From positions 1-7,673 of the forward strand of contig CAJWLY010000073.1 of assembly GCA_913043155.1 (NCBI GenBank): 7,673 nt of DNA. Direction: 5' to 3'. Positions 1 to 7,673 of the stretch are shown piece after piece. Each line of letters starts with the position of its first letter. The stretch's first letter is position 1. The stretch is from an uncultured Nitrospinaceae bacterium (GTDB lineage Bacteria; Nitrospinota; Nitrospinia; Nitrospinales; VA-1). Below the pieces are notes generated by a model. It was given only the letters and a program-made list of their open reading frames with translations. It made no database searches and was not told the DNA's origin. The position numbers were made by a program, and so were the translations under genes.

Positions 1-1174
1 GGCCTCCTATGAACTTGGTTTCCCCGGTACAAAAAGCAGGGAAGTTGTAGTGTAGGTAAAAATGCTTGGTTCCCTTGAGTTCTAGGGTGTCCATGCGTTG
101 TTCATCGATTTTGGTTCCCAGCGTAGTACTCACTAGGGCCTGTGTTTCGCCTCGGGTGAAGACTGCCGAGCCGTGAGCTCGTGGAAGATAGCCGGGCTTG
201 ATGCTAATGGGTCGGACTTCATCCAGGTTTCGTCCGTCTACGCGCTTTTGTTGTTCGAGAATGAGCTTGCGTACGACGTCTTTTTCTAAGTCATGAAACA
301 GGTTGCCGAGGGCTCCTTTGAGGGTATCGTCGCCCTCTGGGTTGACCTCGTTTTCCATGTCTTTCTTCACTTGTTTGATTGTCTCCGACCGTTCCTGTTT
401 GCTAACGATCTGCATTGCCGATTCCAGCTTGGGACGGATGCTGCTGACCCGCTCCACGAGAGTGTCGTCGATTTCTTCCTTCTCGACCTGAAGTTTCTCC
501 TTACTGATGCGTGATTTAAGCTGAATCTGGAGGTCAATCAATTTTTTGATCCGTTCGTGACCGAACTCCAGGGCGCTCATCATCTCGTCCTCACTGGCTT
601 CGTTGGCTCCGGCTTCGACCATGACGATCCCATCGGCGGTCCCGGCCATGAGGAGGTGAATGTCGCTTTGTTCACTTTCCTCGCGGGTTGGGTTGAACAC
701 GAAACTCTCGTTGATGCGTCCGATGCGAGCGCCTGCAATGGGGGTATCGAAAGGGATGTCGGAAATCATCAGCGCGGCGGAAGCGCCGGTGAGGGCGATC
801 ACATCGGCGGGGTTGACTTCGTCGTGGGAAACGACGAAACAGACGATTTGTGTTTCGTTGCGGAACCCATCAGGGAACAGAGGCCGTATGGGCCGATCGA
901 TCAACCGGCAGGTGAGCGTTTCGAGATCGCTCGGTCGGGCCTCACGTTTGAAGAATCCGCCGGGAATCTTTCCTGCAGCGTACGTTTTTTCTCTGTAATC
1001 TACCGTGAGAGGGAAGAAGTCGATACCTTCCCTTGGGCTGGAAGCCATAGTCGCGGAAACCAGGACCATGGTGTCTCCTTGCCTCGCAACAACAGCGCCC
1101 CCGGCCTGTCGGGCCAAGTCGCCGGCTTCTAAAGATATACTTCTTCCGTCAAGTTCAATTTCTACTCGTTCCAT
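1..1174 (-). CDS. pnp: Polyribonucleotide nucleotidyltransferase (PNPase), N-terminal 391 residues; 3' end beyond the left edge
   Basis: PNPase degrades RNA 3' to 5' by phosphorolysis, releasing nucleoside diphosphates, and often works in the degradosome. I translated this frame by hand from the ATG at 1174; it stays open to the left edge, giving 391 complete codons of a family usually near 700. The first RNase PH domain spans about residues 1-145 and holds the RNA-binding signature GKIPGGFFKRE (68-78) and LIDRPIRPLFPDGF (91-104). The all-helical linker follows at about 150-305. The second RNase PH domain opens with RVDGR (311-315) and carries RAHGSAVFTRGETQAL (332-347) and HYNFP (375-379). 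The rest of that domain and the KH and S1 domains lie outside. GGAG at 1184-1187, nine bases upstream, supports this start. It lies 22 bp behind rpsO with no terminator between. In E. coli pnp is autoregulated through RNase III cleavage of its leader; no comparable hairpin is visible in this short gap. Confidence 0.97.
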   Translation of the reverse strand, partial: MERVEIELDGRSISLEAGDLARQAGGAVVARQGDTMVLVSATMASSPREGIDFFPLTVDYREKTYAAGKIPGGFFKREARPSDLETLTCRLIDRPIRPLFPDGFRNETQIVCFVVSHDEVNPADVIALTGASAALMISDIPFDTPIAGARIGRINESFVFNPTREESEQSDIHLLMAGTADGIVMVEAGANEASEDEMMSALEFGHERIKKLIDLQIQLKSRISKEKLQVEKEEIDDTLVERVSSIRPKLESAMQIVSKQERSETIKQVKKDMENEVNPEGDDTLKGALGNLFHDLEKDVVRKLILEQQKRVDGRNLDEVRPISIKPGYLPRAHGSAVFTRGETQALVSTTLGTKIDEQRMDTLELKGTKHFYLHYNFPAFCTGETKFIGG

Positions 1175-1196
1175 TCAAATTATCTCCAAATTTTTA

Positions 1197-1466
1197 TTAA
1201 CGCCGGATTCCCAGACGGGTGATGATCTGCTGATACCGGTTGGCGTTTTCTTTTTTTAGATGGTCCAGCAACTTGCGTCGCCGGCTTACGATCTTAAGCA
1301 GCCCCTGTCTGGAATGATGGTCTTTGTTGTGGGTTTTAAAGTGCTCGGTGAGGTAATTCAATCGGTTGGTCAGAAGGGCGATCTGCACCTCGGACGACCC
1401 GGTATCGTTTTCATGTAGTTTGTAGTCGGTAATGACCGTTGTTTTTGTTTCCTTGGTAAAAGCCAT
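1197..1466 (-). CDS. rpsO: 30S ribosomal protein S15
   Basis: S15 binds the central domain of 16S rRNA early in 30S assembly and also forms a bridge to the 50S subunit. The product is 89 residues, the standard length, with the family core DTGSSEVQIALLTNRLN (21-37), then KDHHSRQGLL (48-57) and the basic RRRKLLDHLKK stretch (62-72). The rRNA-contacting His42, Asp49 and Ser52 of the family are present. The ATG at 1466 is abutted by AAGGAG with no spacer, too close for normal use. A second site, GAGG at 1475-1478, has eight bases of spacing and probably serves the start. rpsO followed by pnp is a widely conserved pair. S15 commonly represses its own translation by binding a structured leader, and the 146-bp gap upstream is unusually structured here. 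Its own promoter could lie in or near that gap, but I saw no convincing -10/-35 pair. Confidence 0.98.
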   Translation of the reverse strand: MAFTKETKTTVITDYKLHENDTGSSEVQIALLTNRLNYLTEHFKTHNKDHHSRQGLLKIVSRRRKLLDHLKKENANRYQQIITRLGIRR

Positions 1467-1470
1467 CTCC

Positions 1471-1584
1471 TTATCCTCTAAGTGGGTTGGTTTCAGGAGG
1501 ACGATTGGTGAATGTTTTCACAGCGGAACGTTTCCGCAAGCGGTCCAGTTCGATTGATGTGGTAGAATTCCTCTGTGAAAACAT
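1471..1584 (-). CDS. Possible 37-residue small ORF in the rpsO leader
   Basis: An ATG at 1584 is preceded, eight bases upstream, by GAGGAG, which is a strong ribosome binding site. The frame runs 37 codons to a TAA at 1471-1473, only four bases before the rpsO ATG. The peptide begins MFSQRNSTTSIELDRLRKR and ends PPETNPLRG. It is basic, with six Arg and two Lys, and shows no signal peptide, membrane segment or family I recognise. Its last codons contain the GAGG that serves rpsO, so a ribosome ending here would be placed to restart on rpsO. Against a coding role, the ATG and the ribosome binding site lie in the 5' arm of a long hairpin, and the frame may be a by-product of RNA structure. This is a candidate leader peptide only. 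Confidence 0.3.
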   Translation of the reverse strand: MFSQRNSTTSIELDRLRKRSAVKTFTNRPPETNPLRG

Positions 1585-1597
1585 TCCAATCACTCCT
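1495..1597 (-). promoter_or_regulatory. Long inverted repeat (mRNA hairpin) in the truB-rpsO intergenic leader
   Basis: Bases 1510-1523 and 1573-1586 are perfect 14-bp inverted complements. The stem extends through 1503-1507 with 1587-1591 after a two-base bulge, and through 1495-1499 with 1593-1597 after a small internal loop, giving about 24 pairs. A second short hairpin sits in the loop (1523-1528 with 1532-1537). No U-run follows on the transcribed strand, so this is not an intrinsic terminator. Its position directly upstream of rpsO suggests an S15-responsive leader or an RNase III processing site separating upstream mRNA from rpsO-pnp. The structure is seen; the function is inferred. 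Confidence 0.6.
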
Positions 1598-1612
1598 CAG
1601 CAGTTAAATAAT

Positions 1613-2554
1613 TCAACATAAAACTCGTTTCGGTTTAAACACAATATCATCAGGGCCCAGGTCGGTCACTGTATCCTGATCGACCACCGGTTCGACGATG
1701 GCGACTACTTCACCGCTACCGCCAAAGACTCGGAAATAATGACCCGGTTCAAATTGTTTAGGAAGGGTTTCTAAAAATGATTTTGAAAGTGCCGCCCCAT
1801 GAGTGACGGGTTTAACGTAATCCTCTTTAACGCGGATCGCCGGAAGAAAGTCGAGCGCCTCTTCCAGAGGGCAAAGCTTGTCAGAAAGACTACCGTCTTT
1901 ACTCGCGATTTCTAACGCTTCCAGAGTCAGGGCTTGTTCGAGGCCGAATGCCCCGACCCGGGTTCGGATTAACCGGACCATATGAGCGCCGCAGCCCAGC
2001 TTCGCGCCGATATCATGGCACAGGGTGCGGACATAGGTCCCAGCGGAACAACGCACTTCAAATGAAACCCGGTTCCCCTCCTTTTCTATGAACGTGGCTG
2101 CATAAACATTTATTTTGACGGGTTTCCTGTCGATAGTAATACCATTTCTAGCCAATTTGTAAAGAGGAATTCCGTTTTTCTTTTTGGCCGAATACATAGG
2201 GGGAACCTGCTCCTGCTCCCCTGTAAATAATTGAATAACCTGTCTGACGGCCTCTTCAGTGACCGGTGCCGGGTCCCCGGTTTCGATCACCTGGCCGGTT
2301 ACGTCTTGGGTGTCAGTCGCCGTCCCGAGTTTCAGCGTGGCGCGGTACGTTTTTCCGAGGGGCGATAAAAACTGGATGATACGTGTTGACCGGTTAAGGC
2401 AGATGGGGAGCACCCCTTCAGCCAAAGGATCCAAGGTTCCGATATGCCCCGCCTTTTTAACCTGCAGTATTTTTTTGACTGAACAGACCACATCAAAAGA
2501 GGTGGGGCCGGGGGGTTTGGTCAGGTTGATGATGCTATTCAGAGTGCAAATCAT
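1613..2554 (-). CDS. truB: tRNA pseudouridine(55) synthase
   Basis: TruB converts uridine 55 in the T-loop of tRNAs to pseudouridine and also acts as a tRNA chaperone. From the ATG at 2554 the protein has 313 residues, close to E. coli TruB. It opens with the typical LTKPPGPTSFDVV (11-23). The catalytic aspartate is Asp42 in GTLDPLAEGVLPICL (39-53). Other family motifs are KTYRATLKLG (68-77), QVPPMYSAKKKNGIPLYKLAR (116-136) and CSAGTYVRTL (169-178). A C-terminal PUA RNA-binding domain spans about 238-312. A longer reading from a TTG at 2578 is possible but has AAAAGG jammed against it. The ATG at 2554 gives the natural N terminus but has no ribosome binding site. It overlaps the last 20 bases of rbfA, so translation is probably coupled to rbfA. 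A 146-bp gap separates it from rpsO. Confidence 0.97.
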   Translation of the reverse strand: MICTLNSIINLTKPPGPTSFDVVCSVKKILQVKKAGHIGTLDPLAEGVLPICLNRSTRIIQFLSPLGKTYRATLKLGTATDTQDVTGQVIETGDPAPVTEEAVRQVIQLFTGEQEQVPPMYSAKKKNGIPLYKLARNGITIDRKPVKINVYAATFIEKEGNRVSFEVRCSAGTYVRTLCHDIGAKLGCGAHMVRLIRTRVGAFGLEQALTLEALEIASKDGSLSDKLCPLEEALDFLPAIRVKEDYVKPVTHGAALSKSFLETLPKQFEPGHYFRVFGGSGEVVAIVEPVVDQDTVTDLGPDDIVFKPKRVLC

Positions 2555-2879
2555 TGAGAATTTTTGTGATTTTTTCAACCTTTTCGGCCGTATTGTCCAG
2601 TATGAATTCCAGTGCCGGAATAAATTTAAGGTGAAGATTCTTGCCTAGGGAACCCCGGATGAATCCGGCCGCACGAGTCAAGCCGGCCAGAGTGTCTTTC
2701 TGCTCGCGCTCGCTTCCCAGGACGCTAATGTAAACCTTCGCGTGTTTCAGGTTCTCGCTCAGATCGACTCGAGTAATAGTAGCGAACCCGATTCGCGGAT
2801 CCTTCAGCCCTCTTTGAATGAGTGCCGAAATTTCCTCTAGAAGCAGTTCCTGAACTCTTTCGGATCGTTTGAACCGCAT
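2535..2879 (-). CDS. rbfA: 30S ribosome-binding factor A
   Basis: RbfA is a small KH-fold protein that binds immature 30S subunits near the 5' end of 16S rRNA and is needed for final processing and cold growth. With the ATG at 2879 the protein has 114 residues, a usual length. Family hallmarks are RSERVQELLLEEIS (5-18), the LKDPRIGFATITRVDLS stretch (25-41), KHAKVYISVLG (45-55), and the helix-kink-helix part RAAGFIRGSLGKNLHLKFIPALEF (69-92), with Ala71-Gly72 at the kink. An upstream in-frame ATG at 2891 would add MLKI, but AAGGA directly abuts it. The same AAGGA lies 12 bases before the 2879 ATG, so the shorter form is preferred, with moderate certainty. The stop codon lies inside truB, suggesting coupled expression with that gene. 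Confidence 0.96.
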   Translation of the reverse strand: MRFKRSERVQELLLEEISALIQRGLKDPRIGFATITRVDLSENLKHAKVYISVLGSEREQKDTLAGLTRAAGFIRGSLGKNLHLKFIPALEFILDNTAEKVEKITKILNDLHSE

Positions 2880-2909
2880 GATTTTGAGCATTCCTTACTG
2901 GGATTCAGT

Positions 2910-3212
2910 TCAGGGCTGTTCCAGTCCCAGATTCGTGACCGTGATCTGGCAGTCCGTTATCTCGGCTAGATGCATTTGTTCGATAGTATCAACCACCCGG
3001 TTCATTTGTCCTTCAAGATATTTTGGGTCCGAGCTAACGGCAACGACTCCTAAGTGCAAGGTCTGCCACACATCCTGATGGCCGATCTCGGACACTGAAA
3101 TATTAAACTTGTTTCTAAGCCGGTCTTTGATGGCACGAATGACCCGGCGTTTCTCCTTCAGGGAGCGATTTCCATGCAGGAAAAATTTTATTGAACAACA
3201 GCCAACTTGCAT
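2910..3212 (-). CDS. ylxP: YlxP-like DUF503 family protein
   Basis: This 100-residue protein belongs to the DUF503/YlxP family, a small ferredoxin-like-fold family encoded between infB and rbfA in many bacteria. Its molecular role is not firmly established; the constant neighbourhood suggests ribosome assembly or RNA binding. Visible family features are the early SLKEKR (17-22), the basic helix up to KFNISVSEIGHQDVWQ (35-50), and a beta strand LHLGVVAVSSD (52-62). I start at the ATG at 3212, preceded eight bases upstream by a weak AGAAG, because this gives the family's normal N terminus. Extended readings from 3254 or 3371 add sequence unlike the family and, for the latter, overlap infB. There are 74 bp between the infB stop and this start and 30 bp before rbfA. 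The family assignment is firm; the function is open. Confidence 0.9.
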   Translation of the reverse strand: MQVGCCSIKFFLHGNRSLKEKRRVIRAIKDRLRNKFNISVSEIGHQDVWQTLHLGVVAVSSDPKYLEGQMNRVVDTIEQMHLAEITDCQITVTNLGLEQP

Positions 3213-3286
3213 GAGAAAAACTTCTAAGGAAATGCCGTGCTCCCTCCGGGGCATTTTGTCGCGATGGATCGACGAACTATGCCCCG

Positions 3287-5656
3287 TCAGCGAGTCACTT
3301 CCTCCAGAACGAAGGGTTCTACGACATCGCCTTGTTTGATATCTTGATAGTTTTCGATGGAGAGACCGCACTCATATCCTTGGGCCACTTCCCTGACATC
3401 GTCTTTGAACCGTCGGATGGAAAGAATTTTTCCCTGGTAGATCACCACGCTGTCGCGGATGAGCCGTGCATCAAGGTTGCGCTCGACTTTACCTTGGGTC
3501 ACCTGACATCCTGCCACCGAGCCGACCTTGGGGATTGTGAACACCTCCCGTACTTCGGCGCGGCCCACGATGTGCTCCTTAAACTTGGGAGCCAGCATGC
3601 CTTCCAAGGCTTTTTTCATATCGTCGATGGCGTTGTAAATGATGCTGTACATGCGGATATCCACTTTATCCCGTGTTGCCAGCACATCGGCCTTGTCTGT
3701 TGGGCGAACGTTGAATCCGATGATGATTGCGTTAGATGCGGTGGCCAGAAGAACATCGGATTCGGTGATCCCACCAACCCCTTCGTGAATGCATTTGATC
3801 CGCACTTCCTCGGTTTCCAGTGTGTTGAACGCTTCCTGAACTGCGGAGATGGAGCCCTGTGCGTCGGCCTTGATGATTAAGTTGAGCTCCTTGATCTTCC
3901 CTTCTGCAATTTGTGTGTGCAAGTCTTCCATGGTCACGCGGGCGGTTTCTGCTAGTTGAACTTCGCGCTGTCGCTGGAGACGCACATCGCTGTACTGTCG
4001 CGCCTTGCGTTCGTCTGCGACGACGAAAAACTTATCGCCGGGTTGGGGTACTTCGGGTATGCCCACCACTTCCACCGGTGTTGCAGGAGGCGCCTTTTTA
4101 ACCTTAACCCCTTTTTCGCTGATAAGCGCCCGCACTTTTCCAAAATGCGGCCCCACCACAAACGGTTGGCCCACCTCTAACGTTCCTTTTAGCACGATTG
4201 CTGTAGCGACCGGACCACGCCCTTTATCTAGCCTCGACTCGATGACTACAGCCTGGGTGCGGAGTTTGGGATTGGCTTTGAGTTCCATGACTTCCGCTTG
4301 CAGGAGAATTAATTCCAGTAGATGATCGATTCCCGTTCCCTGCAATGCGGAAACCTCGGTGAAAATAGTTTGCCCGCCCCAGTCTTCTGGGAGCAGCCCC
4401 AACTCCGCCAGTTGCTTTTTGACTTCATCAGGTTTGGCATCGGGCTTGTCGATTTTGTTGATGGCGATGATGATGGGTACATTGCCGGCGTTGGCGTGGT
4501 CGATGGCTTCCTTGGTCTGCGGCTTAATCCCATCGTCAGCGGCGACCACCAGAATCACGATGTCTGTGACTTGGGCTCCACGGGCTCGCATGGCAGTAAA
4601 TGCTTCGTGGCCCGGTGTGTCCAGAAACGTGATGAACTGGCCATTGATCTCGGTCTGATAGGCTCCGATGTGCTGGGTTATTCCTCCTTCTTCGAGTTTG
4701 GTGAGGTTGGTTCTTCGTATTGCGTCTAGAAGTGAAGTTTTTCCGTGGTCGACATGTCCCATGATTGTAATAATCGGGGGCCGCGTGGTGTGGTCTTCTT
4801 CCCGGTCTTCTTCTTCTTCCTCGAAATCGAGCGCTTCCCTGTCTTTGATCAGTTCAACTTCGAATCCGCGCTGGTCGGCGACCTTGGATGCAACCTCAAA
4901 GCTCAGGCTTTGGTTGATGGTTGCCATGATTCCAAGTCCCATGAGTTCTTTAATTATATCGTTGGTGGAGCAACCAAGTTTTTCGCCTAGGTTGCGAATC
5001 ATGATGTTTTCTGGGAGTTGAACGAGCTCGAACCCTTCCTCCGGAACCTCGGCCGGCTTCGGGGTTGGCACAGGCTCTTTGTCTTTTTGCAGGGGGGCTT
5101 TCTCCGCCTTTACAGGTTTGGCGGTTTTGGTCTTAGGTTTTTCCTCGGTTGGGACTGGTTTTTTCTCTGGGTCCTTGGGTTTTTCCTCATCCCGGACGAT
5201 CTTGAGGCCTATTTTTTTTACCGCTTTAACAGGTTTGATTTCTTTGTCTTGAGTCTTGGTGGGCGCCTTTTTCTCAGGCACTATGGGTTTTTTCTTGGCT
5301 TTTACGGCAGCTTTGGTCGTGGCGGTAGCCGATTTGGTGGCGGCTTTCTTGGTTGTTGCCGATTTGGTGGCGGCTTTCTTGGTTGTTGCCGATTTGGTGG
5401 CGGCTTTCTTGGTTGTTGCCGATTTGGTGGCGGCTTTCTTGGTTGTTGCCGATTTGGTGGCGGCTTTCTTAGTGGTAACTTTGGGTTCTTCTGCGACCTT
5501 CGGATTGAATAAGTTGCGGATTTCGTCCGCGATCTCAGTCTCAAGGGAACTCATATAGTTCTTGACCTTGATCCCCCTATCGGTCAGGGCGTCTAGGATC
5601 TGGTCATTTTGAACGTTGAGTTCTAATGCCAGCTTGTTGATGCGGATCTTACCCAA
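3287..5656 (-). CDS. infB: Translation initiation factor IF-2
   Basis: IF2 is the GTPase that brings fMet-tRNA to the 30S subunit and promotes 50S joining. The protein has 789 residues. An IF2_N module spans 1-50. It is followed by a low-complexity Lys/Ala/Thr/Pro-rich linker (about 55-205) containing five ten-residue repeats. A second IF2_N module lies at about 215-270 and an acidic run at 278-289. The G domain has G1 GHVDHGKT (300-307), G2 GGITQHIG (324-331), G3 DTPGH (346-350), G4 NKID (400-403) and G5 SAL (436-438). Domain II and the C1 and C2 domains follow; C2, at about 695-789, binds the initiator tRNA. All nucleotide-binding motifs are intact. The start is TTG at 5656, chosen because AGGAGG at 5662-5667 is five bases upstream and the first residues match the IF2_N start. 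It sits 64 bp behind nusA without an ylxR gene between. Confidence 0.98.
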   Translation of the reverse strand: MGKIRINKLALELNVQNDQILDALTDRGIKVKNYMSSLETEIADEIRNLFNPKVAEEPKVTTKKAATKSATTKKAATKSATTKKAATKSATTKKAATKSATTKKAATKSATATTKAAVKAKKKPIVPEKKAPTKTQDKEIKPVKAVKKIGLKIVRDEEKPKDPEKKPVPTEEKPKTKTAKPVKAEKAPLQKDKEPVPTPKPAEVPEEGFELVQLPENIMIRNLGEKLGCSTNDIIKELMGLGIMATINQSLSFEVASKVADQRGFEVELIKDREALDFEEEEEDREEDHTTRPPIITIMGHVDHGKTSLLDAIRRTNLTKLEEGGITQHIGAYQTEINGQFITFLDTPGHEAFTAMRARGAQVTDIVILVVAADDGIKPQTKEAIDHANAGNVPIIIAINKIDKPDAKPDEVKKQLAELGLLPEDWGGQTIFTEVSALQGTGIDHLLELILLQAEVMELKANPKLRTQAVVIESRLDKGRGPVATAIVLKGTLEVGQPFVVGPHFGKVRALISEKGVKVKKAPPATPVEVVGIPEVPQPGDKFFVVADERKARQYSDVRLQRQREVQLAETARVTMEDLHTQIAEGKIKELNLIIKADAQGSISAVQEAFNTLETEEVRIKCIHEGVGGITESDVLLATASNAIIIGFNVRPTDKADVLATRDKVDIRMYSIIYNAIDDMKKALEGMLAPKFKEHIVGRAEVREVFTIPKVGSVAGCQVTQGKVERNLDARLIRDSVVIYQGKILSIRRFKDDVREVAQGYECGLSIENYQDIKQGDVVEPFVLEEVTR
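5327..5477 (-). repeat. Five tandem 30-bp repeats inside infB encoding TTKKAATKSA
   Basis: Units begin at 5328, 5358, 5388, 5418 and 5448. The first four are identical on the plus strand, and the fifth matches for 23 bases (to 5470) before diverging. In the protein they give five TTKKAATKSA units at residues 61-110. Identity extends to third codon positions, which points to recent duplication rather than protein-level selection alone. The unit is a multiple of three, so gain or loss keeps the frame. Confidence 0.97.
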
Positions 5657-5661
5657 AGAAA

Positions 5662-5667
5662 CCTCCT
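5662..5667 (-). promoter_or_regulatory. Ribosome binding site fixing the TTG start of infB
   Basis: A perfect AGGAGG lies five bases before the TTG at 5656. It decides the start, because no ATG lies nearby in frame and the following residues MGKIRINKLA are a typical IF2_N beginning. Confidence 0.85.
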
Positions 5668-5720
5668 GATTCAGAAAAAATTTTGTGGGTTACTTATAAC
5701 ATGTTGCGTTCCTTTTAAAT

Positions 5721-7316
<1,596 letters not shown>

Positions 7317-7332
7317 GTTTGGATCCTGAGGC

Positions 7333-7673
7333 TTAAAGTTCTATGGTTAGTTTGGCCTGGGCGATATTCTCCAACGGGATTTCCTGAATCCCGTCCGTAT
7401 CTTTTAAGTACAAGATGCCGTTTTTAAAATCTTGAACCGTTCCTATTCGTTGCTTTTTGTCGTTAATTGGCGAAAAGGATTTGACCTGAACCCGCTTTTC
7501 CTTGTTTCTTATGAAGTCCCGCTCTTTCTTTAAAGGACGGTCTAATCCAGGAGAGGACACTTCCAGCACATAAGGATCGGGGATCACTTCGTGGACTTCA
7601 ATCAAATCTTCGACTTGACGGCTTATTCGCTGGCAGTCATTAAGGGTGATGCCGAGGTTCTTATCGATGTAAA
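7333..7673 (-). CDS. rimP: Ribosome maturation factor RimP, C-terminal 112 residues; 5' end beyond the right edge
   Basis: RimP assists maturation of the 30S subunit, especially incorporation of proteins near S12 and the central pseudoknot. The frame is open through the right edge, so the N-terminal part is missing. The visible portion begins YIDKNLGITLNDCQRISRQ and continues to the family signature LEVSSPGLDRPL. It ends in the Sm-like C-terminal domain, with GTVQDFKNGILYLKD and the final AKLTIEL before TAA. A TTG at 7605 inside the frame is not the start, because the conserved upstream residues are in frame with it. The stop is 16 bp before nusA, as in most bacteria, where rimP leads the nusA-infB operon. 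The operon promoter therefore probably lies outside this window. Confidence 0.95.
   Translation of the reverse strand, partial: YIDKNLGITLNDCQRISRQVEDLIEVHEVIPDPYVLEVSSPGLDRPLKKERDFIRNKEKRVQVKSFSPINDKKQRIGTVQDFKNGILYLKDTDGIQEIPLENIAQAKLTIEL

Noticed and set aside
557..1132. A 191-codon plus-strand ORF
   Set aside because: It lies wholly antisense to pnp, whose minus-strand frame carries full PNPase motifs; the plus-strand translation shows no recognisable family.
1495..1597. Intrinsic terminator after truB
   Set aside because: The hairpin has a long loop and no run of U follows it on the transcribed strand; the reverse direction serves no plus-strand gene.
1596..1660. A rpsO promoter near the truB end (TTGTGT with TATGTT)
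   Set aside because: Both boxes match consensus poorly and the spacing is not ideal, so the match is no better than chance.
3213..3371. N-terminal extension of the YlxP gene to 3254 or 3371
   Set aside because: The added residues are unlike the family, the longest form overlaps the infB end, and neither start has a ribosome binding site as plausible as the normal N terminus.
3332..3880. A 182-codon plus-strand ORF and several other plus-strand ORFs over infB
   Set aside because: They mirror the infB coding frame on the opposite strand, with no ribosome binding site or family features.
3952..4161. Short minus-strand ORFs within infB (also 4309-4533)
   Set aside because: They are out of frame with the intact IF2 G domain and following domains and have no independent support.
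5328..5477. CRISPR-like array
   Set aside because: Units are directly adjacent without spacers and lie in frame within infB, so they are coding tandem repeats.
5018..5558. Repetitive Gly/Phe-rich and Ala/Val-rich plus-strand ORFs, and a Pro/Arg-rich minus-strand ORF
   Set aside because: They are off-frame or antisense readings of the infB tandem repeats; the 30-bp repeat removes stops from several frames at once.

Overview
The window carries one long, entirely minus-strand cluster of translation, ribosome-maturation and RNA-decay genes. Read in the direction of transcription (from high to low coordinates) the order is rimP (5' part missing), nusA, infB, a DUF503/YlxP-family gene, rbfA, truB, rpsO and pnp (3' part missing). 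This is the conserved bacterial nusA-infB operon, and every gene is recognisable from family motifs. No mobile element, CRISPR array, tRNA or rRNA was seen, and no plus-strand gene is convincing.

The organism is a bacterium of moderate GC content by eye, with clear Shine-Dalgarno sites. Between nusA and infB there is no ylxR or L7Ae-like gene, unlike Bacillus-type operons. Between rbfA and truB there is no DHH phosphoesterase gene. YlxP is kept between infB and rbfA. A Gram-negative, deltaproteobacterial-like or Nitrospinota-like lineage would fit, but this is inference and no gene here fixes the phylum.

Layout: 7673-7333 rimP (30S maturation); 7316-5721 nusA (transcription elongation, termination and antitermination factor); a 64-bp gap; 5656-3287 infB (IF2, TTG start behind a strong ribosome binding site); 3212-2910 ylxP; 2879-2535 rbfA; 2554-1613 truB, overlapping rbfA; a 146-bp structured gap; 1466-1197 rpsO (S15); 1174 to the left edge pnp. 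Except for the truB-rpsO gap, the junctions are overlaps or gaps of 16 to 74 bp without an evident terminator, so one polycistronic transcript is likely.

The genes work together: RimP, RbfA and possibly YlxP help build the 30S subunit, S15 is a primary 16S rRNA binder, TruB makes tRNA pseudouridine-55, IF2 starts translation, NusA ties transcription to translation, and PNPase degrades RNA. The window is largely ordinary. Two places deserve a second look. One is the truB-rpsO leader, where a long imperfect hairpin overlaps a possible 37-codon small ORF and sequences that could pair with either of two ribosome binding sites. The other is a block of near-identical 30-bp tandem repeats inside infB that encode a Lys/Ala/Thr-rich ten-residue unit.
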